From IMG/VR virus record IMGVR_UViG_3300033233_000096, positions 1 through 37,120 of that record: a DNA stretch of 37,120 bases. One strand, given 5' to 3'. The DNA is from a virus. The notes under the pieces are model-generated. The model worked only from the letters and a program-made list of their open reading frames with translations, ran no database searches and was not told the origin of the DNA. Of this stretch, positions 16,414 through 24,255 are shown piece by piece; the stretch's first letter is position 1, and every line of letters begins with the position of its first letter. The position numbers and the translations under genes were made by a program.

Positions 16414-17564
16414 AGGGTTTCCCTTATCTTTCGCATGAAGCCACTCGGGATGTTGTATAGGCTGAAGAAGTGCGGGTTTCTCATATCTGTCTTCCACGCA
16501 TAATAATCTGCCCAATCGAAGTCTGTACGTCCTGCGATGAGGGCAACGTCTTTTATGGCTATGTTGGCAAACGCAGTTGTCCCGGCTGTAGCCCCAAAAT
16601 ATAAAATATGATTTCCGAAGTTTCCGGTATTATTTGAGGCTGAATATTGTGTAGGGTTCTGTAATATTCCATCTTGTATATAATTTGCTTCTGCTCCACC
16701 TGTCCCTATTTTGGAATAATCATAAATAAAAACACTCGACTTTCTATTCTTATCAATGAGGTTTGTCTCTGTTGGATAATAATACCTGCCATTTATTCCT
16801 ACATTTCCACGCGTTCCTAATCTGAGAGGGTCATTTGCTACAGCACCCATCGTAAATGCTGAAATAGAACCAGCGTTAACAGAAAATGATACGGAAGATT
16901 CAAACACCGCCTTTGTTGCTAATAAGTTATAGTCTAAGAATTTCAAGTCCATCAGCAAACAGACTTTATCATAAGCCGTTAAATCTATCGAGCGAGTAGT
17001 CTGCAAACTATTTGATACGCCATTGAATACAGCACCGTCAGGGCCAATGTTACCGTTGTAGACTTCTCGGATAGTTAAATTATCTATGGTACAAGTTGCC
17101 CCACCTAAACCTCTGATTGAAATACTGCCATTCCCTGCACAGGTCATTGTTTGCTGTATTCCTACTCCTGTGCTGGTTACTATTGTTCCTGCAGTAGTTC
17201 CACATAGGATTCTCATCCCTGCGCCTGTAACGGAATCTACGTTCCAAATAAACTCATAAGTTTTACCAACAACAAAACGTGCCGCAACAGACAAATCTTG
17301 AAATAATGCATTAGAAAAACTCGCTTTCCCTCCCGCTATTGTCCACGCACCACTTATGTTAGTAAAAAACGGGTCTGCATCTATCTGGAAATCCCCGTGA
17401 CCATTCAGCACATCCGTAGCTATCAGGTGATTGCCACCAACTGAGTCAAGCAAATTATCCCGCAACCATGCGTGTTTCAGGTACGGGCCTGCGAAATACT
17501 CGGCGGCTGTGCGGTAGTCTAACACGCTCGCCCGATGTGACCGTATGTGGGTCAGGACATCCAT
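16410..17564 (-). CDS. Fibre-like protein with LamG/concanavalin-type segment
   Basis: A 384-aa protein. The stretch from about 60 to 180 (DPFFTNISGAWTIAGGKASFSNALFQDLSVAARF...YEFIWNVDSVTG...GNGSISIRGLGG...CTIDNLTIREV) resembles a carbohydrate-binding jelly roll. Residues from about 190 on (GAVFNGVSNSLQTTRSIDL...VCLLMDLKFLD...ILYFGATAGTTAFANIAIKDVALIAGRTDFDWADYYAWK) resemble a LamG-like jelly roll. Such pairs occur in phage adsorption or host-surface-binding proteins. The middle of the gene is AT-richer than both ends. The ribosome site is weak; it starts one base after the previous stop. Confidence 0.55.
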   Translation of the reverse strand: MDVLTHIRSHRASVLDYRTAAEYFAGPYLKHAWLRDNLLDSVGGNHLIATDVLNGHGDFQIDADPFFTNISGAWTIAGGKASFSNALFQDLSVAARFVVGKTYEFIWNVDSVTGAGMRILCGTTAGTIVTSTGVGIQQTMTCAGNGSISIRGLGGATCTIDNLTIREVYNGNIGPDGAVFNGVSNSLQTTRSIDLTAYDKVCLLMDLKFLDYNLLATKAVFESSVSFSVNAGSISAFTMGAVANDPLRLGTRGNVGINGRYYYPTETNLIDKNRKSSVFIYDYSKIGTGGAEANYIQDGILQNPTQYSASNNTGNFGNHILYFGATAGTTAFANIAIKDVALIAGRTDFDWADYYAWKTDMRNPHFFSLYNIPSGFMRKIRETL

Positions 17565-17565
17565 C

Positions 17566-18186
17566 TTACGGGTTTACCGTCTTGATGCCTTCAAGATTCG
17601 ACTGATCTACTCTGGCGCAGCAGGCCGGAGAGCTTGCTGCATATGCGTTGTTCAGGATCACCCGCATCCGGGCCGCTCCCATGGTGCTGTAGGACCGGGC
17701 GAACTTCTCTGCTTTGGTATAGTACGTCCCCTGCGCGGCTGCATAAGTGAGTGCTTCCCGTAGGGTGACGGTCTCCGATCCGCCGGTGATGACGCGGGCC
17801 TTGACTGCGCGTATTTCCGATTCTGTGGTGATCCCACCCTTGAAGAATATCTCATCGCCCACCGCCGGGACGCTGGCCCCGCACTCGATGACGGTGCTGC
17901 CAATAGCTTCGATGCCGTCAGTGACGATCGCGGTAGCCGCAGCGGTGCCGGTGATGATAGACTCAACAGTTATCCAGTTGTCAGTCCCGGTGGTTTTATA
18001 GCTCTTCTGGACGATGAACTGCATCCCCGTGGGTGCAGTGGCGTTGTCCAGACCGAAGAAAAACCCGAGGTCGAGCTGGAGCAGGACAGACACGTTGATG
18101 TCTGCAAGGACAACTACCTCCTGTGATGCAAGGGATCGCCATGCCTGGTATGCTATGTCGGCTGTCTGTTTTTGGGTGAGTGACAT
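17566..18186 (-). CDS. Hypothetical virion-type protein in the GC-rich island
   Basis: A 206-aa protein: MSLTQKQTADIAYQAWRSLASQEVVVLADINVSVLLQLDL, then a beta-rich TAPTGMQFIVQKSYKTTGTDNWITVES. It ends TMGAARMRVILNNAYAASSPACCARVD. No family is recognised. GGAGGTG precedes ATG 18186, which shares a base with the previous stop (TAATG). Codon choice is clearly more GC-rich (GCC, GGC, CGG) than in the flanking head genes, which points to acquisition from another phage. Confidence 0.55.
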   Translation of the reverse strand: MSLTQKQTADIAYQAWRSLASQEVVVLADINVSVLLQLDLGFFFGLDNATAPTGMQFIVQKSYKTTGTDNWITVESIITGTAAATAIVTDGIEAIGSTVIECGASVPAVGDEIFFKGGITTESEIRAVKARVITGGSETVTLREALTYAAAQGTYYTKAEKFARSYSTMGAARMRVILNNAYAASSPACCARVDQSNLEGIKTVNP

Positions 18187-18644
18187 TATTTCACCTCCGG
18201 GGCCGGAAGGACACCGGTGGTTTTGACGATGCCGGTCTCAACCAGGGCGGGGCCTTTTTGTAGAATTACCGGCTGGCCGTCTTCCATGAGGGGTGCAGAC
18301 TCGATGGAGTACTCCGTGCCCGGCGGCTGGATGTTCGTCTCGATCCATTTGATGACCTCGCCGCTGATGCCGCGCAGGTCGTAGCGCTTCTCCCGTCTGT
18401 CGAGCGGGGCGGGCTGGGCCAGTGCCATGATCTCATCTGCGGCGGGCTGGGGGACCATCTTCAGATAGACGAACAGGGCGAGCATTTCCTGTACCACGGG
18501 GATGGTCAGGTCCCACTCATAGGTGCTGTCGAACTGGTAGCGGACCTCTGCGGTTACGGTTCCATCCAACATGGCTTTGGCGAACGACATATTGGCGCTG
18601 TGCTTACTGAGTATGGTGAAAAATTCATTTTTGTTGACGATCAT
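18186..18644 (-). CDS. Hypothetical protein, first gene of the GC-rich island
   Basis: A 152-aa protein: MIVNKNEFFTILSKHSANMSFAKAMLDGTVTAEVRYQFDSTYEWDLTIPVVQEMLALFVYLKM, then a proline-rich middle and GTEYSIESAPLMEDGQPVILQKG. No recognised family. It shares the GC-richer codon style of the next gene and is coupled to it. A gap of about 50 bp separates it from the Mu F-like gene. Confidence 0.5.
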   Translation of the reverse strand: MIVNKNEFFTILSKHSANMSFAKAMLDGTVTAEVRYQFDSTYEWDLTIPVVQEMLALFVYLKMVPQPAADEIMALAQPAPLDRREKRYDLRGISGEVIKWIETNIQPPGTEYSIESAPLMEDGQPVILQKGPALVETGIVKTTGVLPAPEVK

Positions 18645-18697
18645 TTTATTACCTCGTCCCCTCTATCGCCTGTACACCGTCCAGCGCCCAGGCATAA

Positions 18698-19558
18698 TTA
18701 TGCAGCAAGTTGTTCAGTATTTGCTATTTTCTCAAACTTAGATCTGGTCATATATTGTATCTGCCCAGCATAGTACACTTTCATCGGCCATTGTAAAGAG
18801 GAAAGGGAAAGAACAGGTTGAGGATAACACCGATCATTTGGGGCATCACCTGCATGATAGTATCCTAACTTGCTCTTAATACCAATGAGCTTCTCAGGTG
18901 ATGGTGCTTCACTCCAAGACACAAGCACACCTTCCATATGCTGATGAGAATTTCTCACCCTTCCATCCTTGCTAGTCCTCCATACATACCAGTCAAGTTC
19001 CAGATCTTCAGCCCTTGCTCTTGTCAATGCAGTGGACGCCTTGCTAGTCTCTGTACGAGCTATCAGAGTAATGCGCTGCTGGGTTAGCTTCTTGACCAGC
19101 TTCTTTTCTACTAAGAGCTTGCTGATTGCTTCATACCTCATACCCTTAGCAGCCAGCTTCTGTACAAGAGCTGTAACCTTCTTTGATACCTCAAGAGGAA
19201 GAGAAGAGATAAGGTCAGCGTTGTTTCGTACAAGCTCTTGCACCTTATGCCCAGTTACTCCCTCAAGCTCATTCGAGAGCAGCTGGTGGATCTTCTTACC
19301 TTCTGTCCCTTCACTTGCTGCTTCTCTCCAAGTACTGGCAGAAGAGGCATATAGGCCGGTGATCATCCTTCTTGCAACAGAATTAGCCCACTCCAAGAAC
19401 TTAGGCTTGCTGCTGGCAGATCGAAGCACCTCAAGCTGCTCATCGTAAGAGTCCATACCTTCTACAGCCTTGCTGAAGAAAAAGTTAGCCATCTTCATCA
19501 TGCTAGATGAGTAGTCTGATTCTATGCGCTTCTTTGTCTGCCAGGATTGTTCTTTCAT
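18698..19558 (-). CDS. Minor head protein, phage Mu F-like
   Basis: A 286-aa protein. The C-terminal half carries the Mu F domain: LIARTETSKASTALTRARAEDL (about 165-186), WRTSKDGRVRNSHQHMEGV (about 193-211), and YYHAGDAPNDRCYPQPVL (about 234-251). The N-terminal half is helical. Mu F-like proteins sit near the portal, enter the head and are needed for assembly or are ejected with DNA. It is separated from the portal by four other genes, a wider gap than usual. Confidence 0.88.
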   Translation of the reverse strand: MKEQSWQTKKRIESDYSSSMMKMANFFFSKAVEGMDSYDEQLEVLRSASSKPKFLEWANSVARRMITGLYASSASTWREAASEGTEGKKIHQLLSNELEGVTGHKVQELVRNNADLISSLPLEVSKKVTALVQKLAAKGMRYEAISKLLVEKKLVKKLTQQRITLIARTETSKASTALTRARAEDLELDWYVWRTSKDGRVRNSHQHMEGVLVSWSEAPSPEKLIGIKSKLGYYHAGDAPNDRCYPQPVLSLSSLQWPMKVYYAGQIQYMTRSKFEKIANTEQLAA

Positions 19559-19566
19559 TTTATTTA

Positions 19567-20904
19567 TTAATGCTGCACATAATCACACCATGCGCCCTTT
19601 TTAAGTACATTGGCCTGTGCATTTGTTGAGTCTGCTATATAAAGTGTGGCGGTTCCTGCAGCTGTCACAGTGAAATACCCGTCAAGTCTATTCGGAGTGG
19701 TTTGTGCTATTGCTGTGGTTATGGATGCTGTGCATCCCGTACAGGTTGACGCCCATTGTGCAGTTATATTATCAGGAGCGGTTAGAGCGGTTGCACTTGC
19801 TGCTCTCCGCGTCATGTAAAAACTTATTGTACTAGTGGCCGGCAATGCCCAAGCATATCTGGCTGCGCTTGTTGTGGTGTCTGTAGTTGGAAGAAAACAG
19901 CTTATTGTATATGACCCAATAGCAACAGGGAAGGTAATATAGGTACTTGCTGCTGCTGTTGTTGAACTGAACGTCTGATCTGCTGTTGCCCATACTCTCC
20001 TTGGAGTGGGCGATGCTGAAGGGACGCCTCCATTTGATATATGCAATCCACCCGTCCCTGTTGTGGTAGACAGTACTCCTGCAGTCATGGAAACGGTGCC
20101 TGTTGAGCTTGCCCTTTTCAATACTGAACCAGTGGTAGAACTGAAAAGGACAAGCTCATTATCCACTGATGTTCCTGGTCCTGTTATTGGAGTTCCTCCA
20201 CCAGGAGCATTTTCTGTACAGTCTATCGTTATGCCGTCAGCGCTTGAACACCATTTTCCTGTTGTGATCGTTCCAATCTTCTTTGTGCTATCCTTGATGG
20301 TCTTTCCACCTGTACCATTAAACAACACTATTGCGTCAGCTGTAGAACTTGCTGGGCCTACAACATCACCAGTCCCAGCTGGTGCATCAGCAGTACAAGT
20401 TACTTTTGAATTTAATTCTGTACACCACTTTCCTAGTGTGATAGTTCCTATCTTCGCATTAATACTTGTGGTGATCTGTGTCGCTACATCACTTGCAGTT
20501 GTGTATGATGCAGAGTGTTTTGTATTATCGTGCGTCGTTGGAGTACGAGCATCTGTCAAACGTCCATCAGTAGATGCCACTATGCCACCATGAGCTGTCG
20601 TTGTATATCCTGAATGAGCAATTCCTGTATAAAGTCCATTAGCTACAGAAGTGGTACTATAATCTGCAGCTGTAGCAGTGGACATTGTTCCAAGCCCAGT
20701 TATGGTATTATTACTTTGTGAACCAGTTTGGTTAGATCGAAGGAAGGCATCACCATTCTTACCTTGCGGATCATACACAGCCTTAGTCATATCACCAGAC
20801 CCAGTGGCACCACCAGATGATCTAAGGTCTGAGGCATAGATAATACTAATAGCACAAAGAACTGCTATTAGTATTACTATTATGTATGGTATGAGCTTCT
20901 TCAT
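19567..20904 (-). CDS. Fibre-like repeat protein with N-terminal membrane/export signal
   Basis: A 445-aa protein starting MKKLIPYIIVILIAVLCAISIIYA, a strong signal anchor or signal peptide. It is followed by glycine/serine/threonine-rich fibre-type sequence. Two diverged repeats are visible: GKWCTELNSKVTCTADAPAG...DVVGPASSTADAIVLFNGTGG and GKWCSSADGITIDCTENAPGG...PITGPGTSVDNELVLFSSTTG. ATG 20904 is chosen, with GAGGAA just upstream. A 13-residue extension would overlap the previous gene. A fibre that carries an export signal is unusual; it may be a host-surface protein. Confidence 0.55.
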   Translation of the reverse strand: MKKLIPYIIVILIAVLCAISIIYASDLRSSGGATGSGDMTKAVYDPQGKNGDAFLRSNQTGSQSNNTITGLGTMSTATAADYSTTSVANGLYTGIAHSGYTTTAHGGIVASTDGRLTDARTPTTHDNTKHSASYTTASDVATQITTSINAKIGTITLGKWCTELNSKVTCTADAPAGTGDVVGPASSTADAIVLFNGTGGKTIKDSTKKIGTITTGKWCSSADGITIDCTENAPGGGTPITGPGTSVDNELVLFSSTTGSVLKRASSTGTVSMTAGVLSTTTGTGGLHISNGGVPSASPTPRRVWATADQTFSSTTAAASTYITFPVAIGSYTISCFLPTTDTTTSAARYAWALPATSTISFYMTRRAASATALTAPDNITAQWASTCTGCTASITTAIAQTTPNRLDGYFTVTAAGTATLYIADSTNAQANVLKKGAWCDYVQH

Positions 20905-20905
20905 T

Positions 20906-21259
20906 CTATTCCTCAAATATTGAAGCAGTAGTTGTTCCAGCACTTACTATGCCATAGATCGCAGCAGTGTTACGATCTAACACCATAGTCTCATCAGCTT
21001 TAAGAAGAAAACCAAGCCCTACAGTAACACCTCTGGGACCAACATACATGCTGACAAGGCCGGTATTCCTTATCAGGATAGACTTCCGGTTTATGTTTGC
21101 TGCCTTTATAAGTGTACCACCAGTAGGATTAGTAACTGTGATCTGACTGGTTAATACACTTATTGAAACAGCAGTTGAGACAGGAGCAGGAGTGCTTATG
21201 GTCTGAGCAAATGACAAAGAAGAAAGCAGACAAGCAATTATAATGATGAATGATCTCAT
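20906..21259 (-). CDS. Predicted exported beta-rich small protein
   Basis: A 117-aa protein with a signal peptide (MRSFIIIIACLLSSLSFA, then QTIST). A beta-rich body contains RKSILIRNTGLVSMYVGPRGVTVGLGFLLKADETMVLDR. That body resembles small phage proteins with a cupin-like or jelly-roll strand pattern ("iRNtG...myvg...vt...Gf.L.age...l"). These normally lack a signal. ATG 21259 overlaps the previous stop (ATGA). Confidence 0.55.
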   Translation of the reverse strand: MRSFIIIIACLLSSLSFAQTISTPAPVSTAVSISVLTSQITVTNPTGGTLIKAANINRKSILIRNTGLVSMYVGPRGVTVGLGFLLKADETMVLDRNTAAIYGIVSAGTTTASIFEE

Positions 21260-21585
21260 ACATACCTCACAATGTTTTCGATTGACCATGAAGTTGGAGT
21301 CTCTGCTATCTCAGACTTTACATATACAATGATCTTTGATACTGGCTTAAGTTCATTGTATCTGACAATCGCTCCAGGAGCAAGCACATAATCCTCAAGC
21401 TCAGTAAACTCAATCAACCCATTGAAGTTCAGCTTTGATGTTATCTTCAAGAGCATATTATTTACAAGTCCGGTATTCTTTATAGCAATGCCGATCTGAG
21501 ATGATGTTCTGGCATCCAATGATACTACAGCAGCATAGTCATTGGTAGTGTCTCCGATCTTATTTCCTTCCCCGGCTGGCAACAT
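21256..21585 (-). CDS. Small beta-rich virion protein
   Basis: A 109-aa protein: SLDARTSSQIGIAIKNTGLVNNMLLKITSKLNFNGLIEFTELEDYVLAPGAIVRYNELKPVSKIIVYVKSE. It is a strand-rich single domain without a signal, related in style to the following exported protein ("IxNTGLV"). No named family is recognised. ATG 21585 shares a base with the portal stop (TAATG). Confidence 0.55.
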   Translation of the reverse strand: MLPAGEGNKIGDTTNDYAAVVSLDARTSSQIGIAIKNTGLVNNMLLKITSKLNFNGLIEFTELEDYVLAPGAIVRYNELKPVSKIIVYVKSEIAETPTSWSIENIVRYV

Positions 21586-23201
21586 TATAATGCCACCTTC
21601 TTCTTGACATCTTCTATTGCTTCCTCTTTTGTATCTAGGTCTAAGTAAGAGAATTTAACCATGCCATTATTTCGAGCTTCCCAATGCCAGCCATTACCAT
21701 CTTCCCATACTTTATACTGCCAACCTGCATGGTAATAATCCTTTGTCTTCTCTTTCTTAGGCACAGCACCTTCTTCTTTCTCCACAGGAAGGTCAGTCAA
21801 AGGATCAACATCTTCCTCGCCCATTATCAAGTCAGGCTCTTTCTCAGCCTCAGTAATGTCCTCATCAGTTATGTTAGTGAACATACCGGTGATCCTGCTG
21901 CTTTGTTTCAATTCTTTAAGCACCATATGCTTCTTCAAGATGCCTGAGTTGAATAGGTTATTAAGTGAGTCGCCAATGTTCTTAGCAAGCTCCACCTTCT
22001 CTTTGTCTTGCATCTGCCAGAGAGGATTGAAGGCAATAGACCCATCTTCAGGGAAGGGCTTAGACAGAAGAGACATGCTCATGACACGCAAAATCGTCAG
22101 CAAAGGTTCATTCATCTGAGAGTTCTGGAGCTTGTTGATATCATCATAGTAGAAGCGCAGGTCAGACTCACCAGTAGCATTCATGCCGGTGGGTGACTGC
22201 CCGAAGAGGCGCACAAGAGGTATTTCACACGCTCCAGAAAGCTGCTGACCAAATTGAAGCAGGACATCAGACAGGCCAGAGAAACTATACTGGTGAGCAG
22301 CAAACTGATCCTTGCTATCAAGCAGCGTCAGCCCTTCATTGTTCTGCATAAGACGTATATATTCAAACTGCTTGATGAGTGCTGCTTCCATTACTCCACC
22401 AGCAGCAAGAATGTCTCGAAGACCATCAACCAAGATTGTGCGCAGATGAGCCTTATAAACTAGCTGGGCAGTTCCCTGTGTAGTAGAATCAAACGCCAGC
22501 AGCCGGTCATACAACCGCTCCACAACAGACTCACTCCACAAGTTCTCTGCTTGCTTCCAGAGGTAAGGCAACTCAATACCATCAAAGCGCAGCACACGAG
22601 TATGGTGCACCTTCATGGTAGGAAGCACTGAGGAGGAGGCAATGATATCATAATACTTTGGCATACCGAAGTCAGGCCCAAAGTCTTGCACAAGGTTGTT
22701 AAGGGAAGGATTCAGCAGCCACCTATCTAAGACCAGCAAGCCCTTGAAGCTATCCTTGCCCACTGTATCGATCTTCAAGGGCTTGTCCATCTTCTGTCCT
22801 TCTATACAGATAATGGCCACAGCACCACCATACAAGCGTCCCCACTTAATGGCGTTGGTAATGTTACGCCATACATTGAGACTGACCATCTTCTTCTGTA
22901 TGAGGTCTGTGTCCTCTGGTTTAAGTTCTGAGTTGATCTGGATGCCAGCACGGGTCATGTCCTCAGCCTTGGCATCTACGATCTTGCCCACAATCCAGCT
23001 GGTACGATACATAGCATCCAGCAGCACACGGTTACGAGTAAGGAATCCACCAAAGCCATACGAGCTACCAGAGGAAAGGTTGTCCCCATTACCTACACCC
23101 AAACGGGCAAATAAGTTCTGGTATCCATCAGAAGTCATAAATGCCTTGGCTTGCTTGATGGAGTCTTTCACTGCTGCTCTTTGGAATTTAGCTTGCTTCA
23201 T
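21585..23201 (-). CDS. Portal protein, DUF1073 family, with an added C-terminal domain
   Basis: A 538-aa portal ring subunit. Residues about 30-430 match DUF1073: LARLGVGNGDN, LDAMYRTSWIVGKIVDAKAEDMTRAGI, ITNAIKWGRLYGGAVAIICIEGQ, KVHHTRVLRFDGIELPYL, GACEIPLVRLFGQSPTGMNATGESDLRFYYDDI. After an acidic linker (EEDVDPLTDLPVEKEEG) and KKEKTKDYYHAG, the last ~50 residues (WQYKVWEDGNGWHWEARNNG...DTKEEAIEDVKKK) form a small separate domain resembling DUF2188-type strand-helix modules. ATG 23201 overlaps the previous stop (ATGA). Confidence 0.92.
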   Translation of the reverse strand: MKQAKFQRAAVKDSIKQAKAFMTSDGYQNLFARLGVGNGDNLSSGSSYGFGGFLTRNRVLLDAMYRTSWIVGKIVDAKAEDMTRAGIQINSELKPEDTDLIQKKMVSLNVWRNITNAIKWGRLYGGAVAIICIEGQKMDKPLKIDTVGKDSFKGLLVLDRWLLNPSLNNLVQDFGPDFGMPKYYDIIASSSVLPTMKVHHTRVLRFDGIELPYLWKQAENLWSESVVERLYDRLLAFDSTTQGTAQLVYKAHLRTILVDGLRDILAAGGVMEAALIKQFEYIRLMQNNEGLTLLDSKDQFAAHQYSFSGLSDVLLQFGQQLSGACEIPLVRLFGQSPTGMNATGESDLRFYYDDINKLQNSQMNEPLLTILRVMSMSLLSKPFPEDGSIAFNPLWQMQDKEKVELAKNIGDSLNNLFNSGILKKHMVLKELKQSSRITGMFTNITDEDITEAEKEPDLIMGEEDVDPLTDLPVEKEEGAVPKKEKTKDYYHAGWQYKVWEDGNGWHWEARNNGMVKFSYLDLDTKEEAIEDVKKKVAL

Positions 23202-23332
23202 CGCTCTCCAGTTATCGCTCGTTTAAGCTGAGACAAGAGCATTGTATTGAAAAAGTAGAACAACCTTTTGTCTTCCTTATTCTTTGCCATAGGGAAGGAC
23301 ATGGGCTTTTGGTTGTTTGGTTTGGGCTTCAT
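23198..23332 (-). CDS. 44-aa basic protein upstream of portal
   Basis: Small reading frame MKPKPNNQKPMSFPMAKNKEDKRLFYFFNTMLLSQLKRAITGER. It overlaps the previous gene by ATGA at its start and the portal by ATGA at its end, which is how real genes in this operon are joined. Strongly basic, single short helix. Function unknown; it may simply keep ribosomes loaded for the portal start. Confidence 0.6.
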   Translation of the reverse strand: MKPKPNNQKPMSFPMAKNKEDKRLFYFFNTMLLSQLKRAITGER

Positions 23333-24255
23333 ATATAACAATTGCACCTTTGCTGACTTTCTCCATATACAAGATAAGGGCATTTTGCATTCTTTCTAAC
23401 TTGATATTCATTATCTGGGACCTTACATCCTGAATAACAAGTTTCACTACCATCTGTATTCATGTTCTCACAAGTATGATAATCTTTTGTCTTTGCATCC
23501 TTCCCCTTAGCTCTCTCCATGCCATCTTTGAAGATGGTGGTGGATGAGTCAGCAGTCAGCTCCCATTCTTCAGAACTAAGAGAGCTTGTAATCACTTCCA
23601 TCGGAGCAACAGTCATGATCTCTCCCTTTTCAAATTCCATCCTTCCTTTCCAATCCTTCTTCTCACTCATGCTCAAGACAAACTTTGTTATTTTACCCTT
23701 TGAATTTGTCTTGACTGATTCAATTGTCCCTTGACCACCTGCTACTAGCCTCAATTTCTTGCCAATAAGTAACTGAGGGCCAGCATCCTTCATCTTCATC
23801 CTCTCCATGCCATCCTTGAAGATAGTGGGTGAGGAGTCTTTGCCAGGCATCTGTCTTGCTGATATGTCATCAAATACCTTATCAGCAATATCCAAAGTTT
23901 CCATCACTTGTGTTATTGTTGATCCTGTTAACTTAGATACTATTGTGAATGATGCTGCTCCATTCTGCATCAACTTATAAAACATATTCTCTCTTACAAG
24001 CATGGCATCCTTCACCTTAGCTCTCTGAGCCTCTTCCAGATGCATGAGAGAGTGGTTGTATGTACTTGCGTCTGATGTCTTGGAGTCAGCAGCCCTATGA
24101 GTAACTTGCTCACCATTTTTCTCAGCAAGCATAACTGTTACTTCATAACTCTTCTTTGCTCCAAACTGTTCAGCAGCAATAACCTGAGCTTTGTATGAAG
24201 TCTCTGCCATAACTTCAATCTGCTTCCCTTTATATATGGCTATGTATCCATTCAT
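23329..24255 (-). CDS. Multi-module structural-operon protein with repeated KDA linkers
   Basis: A 308-aa protein. Residues 1-55 (MNGYIAIYKGKQIEVMAETSYKAQ...KSYEVTVMLAEKNGEQVTH) are a small module also found alone in other phages. Next comes LMHLEEAQRAKVKDAM (about 70-85) and a helical part with a short helix-turn-like stretch. Two copies follow of IFKDGMERxKxKDA (about 144-157 and about 238-251), flanking a beta module LLIGKKLRLVAGGQGTIESVKTNSKGKITKFVLS. The last 45 residues hold six cysteines. Function unknown. The modular layout with shared linkers suggests shuffling. Confidence 0.6.
   Translation of the reverse strand: MNGYIAIYKGKQIEVMAETSYKAQVIAAEQFGAKKSYEVTVMLAEKNGEQVTHRAADSKTSDASTYNHSLMHLEEAQRAKVKDAMLVRENMFYKLMQNGAASFTIVSKLTGSTITQVMETLDIADKVFDDISARQMPGKDSSPTIFKDGMERMKMKDAGPQLLIGKKLRLVAGGQGTIESVKTNSKGKITKFVLSMSEKKDWKGRMEFEKGEIMTVAPMEVITSSLSSEEWELTADSSTTIFKDGMERAKGKDAKTKDYHTCENMNTDGSETCYSGCKVPDNEYQVRKNAKCPYLVYGESQQRCNCYI

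Larger units (their letters stand above)
16078..18697. other. GC-richer mosaic island within the head operon
   Basis: By eye, base use shifts abruptly at about 16078 (from TTGTAATGGACTG to CCGAGGGCGAGGAGGG) inside the gene 15604-16413. It shifts back at about 18697, just after the Mu F-like gene ends. Segments 16078-16520 and 17400-18697 are GC-rich, while 16520-17400 is closer to the phage average. The island holds fibre-like and hypothetical proteins only, as expected for module exchange of host-contact genes. Confidence 0.65.

Noticed and set aside
21585-23201. Anti-CBASS nuclease Acb1 (the name sometimes attached to this portal family)
   Set aside because: The sequence follows the DUF1073 portal and lies in portal position. 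No paired HxT phosphodiesterase motifs were seen.
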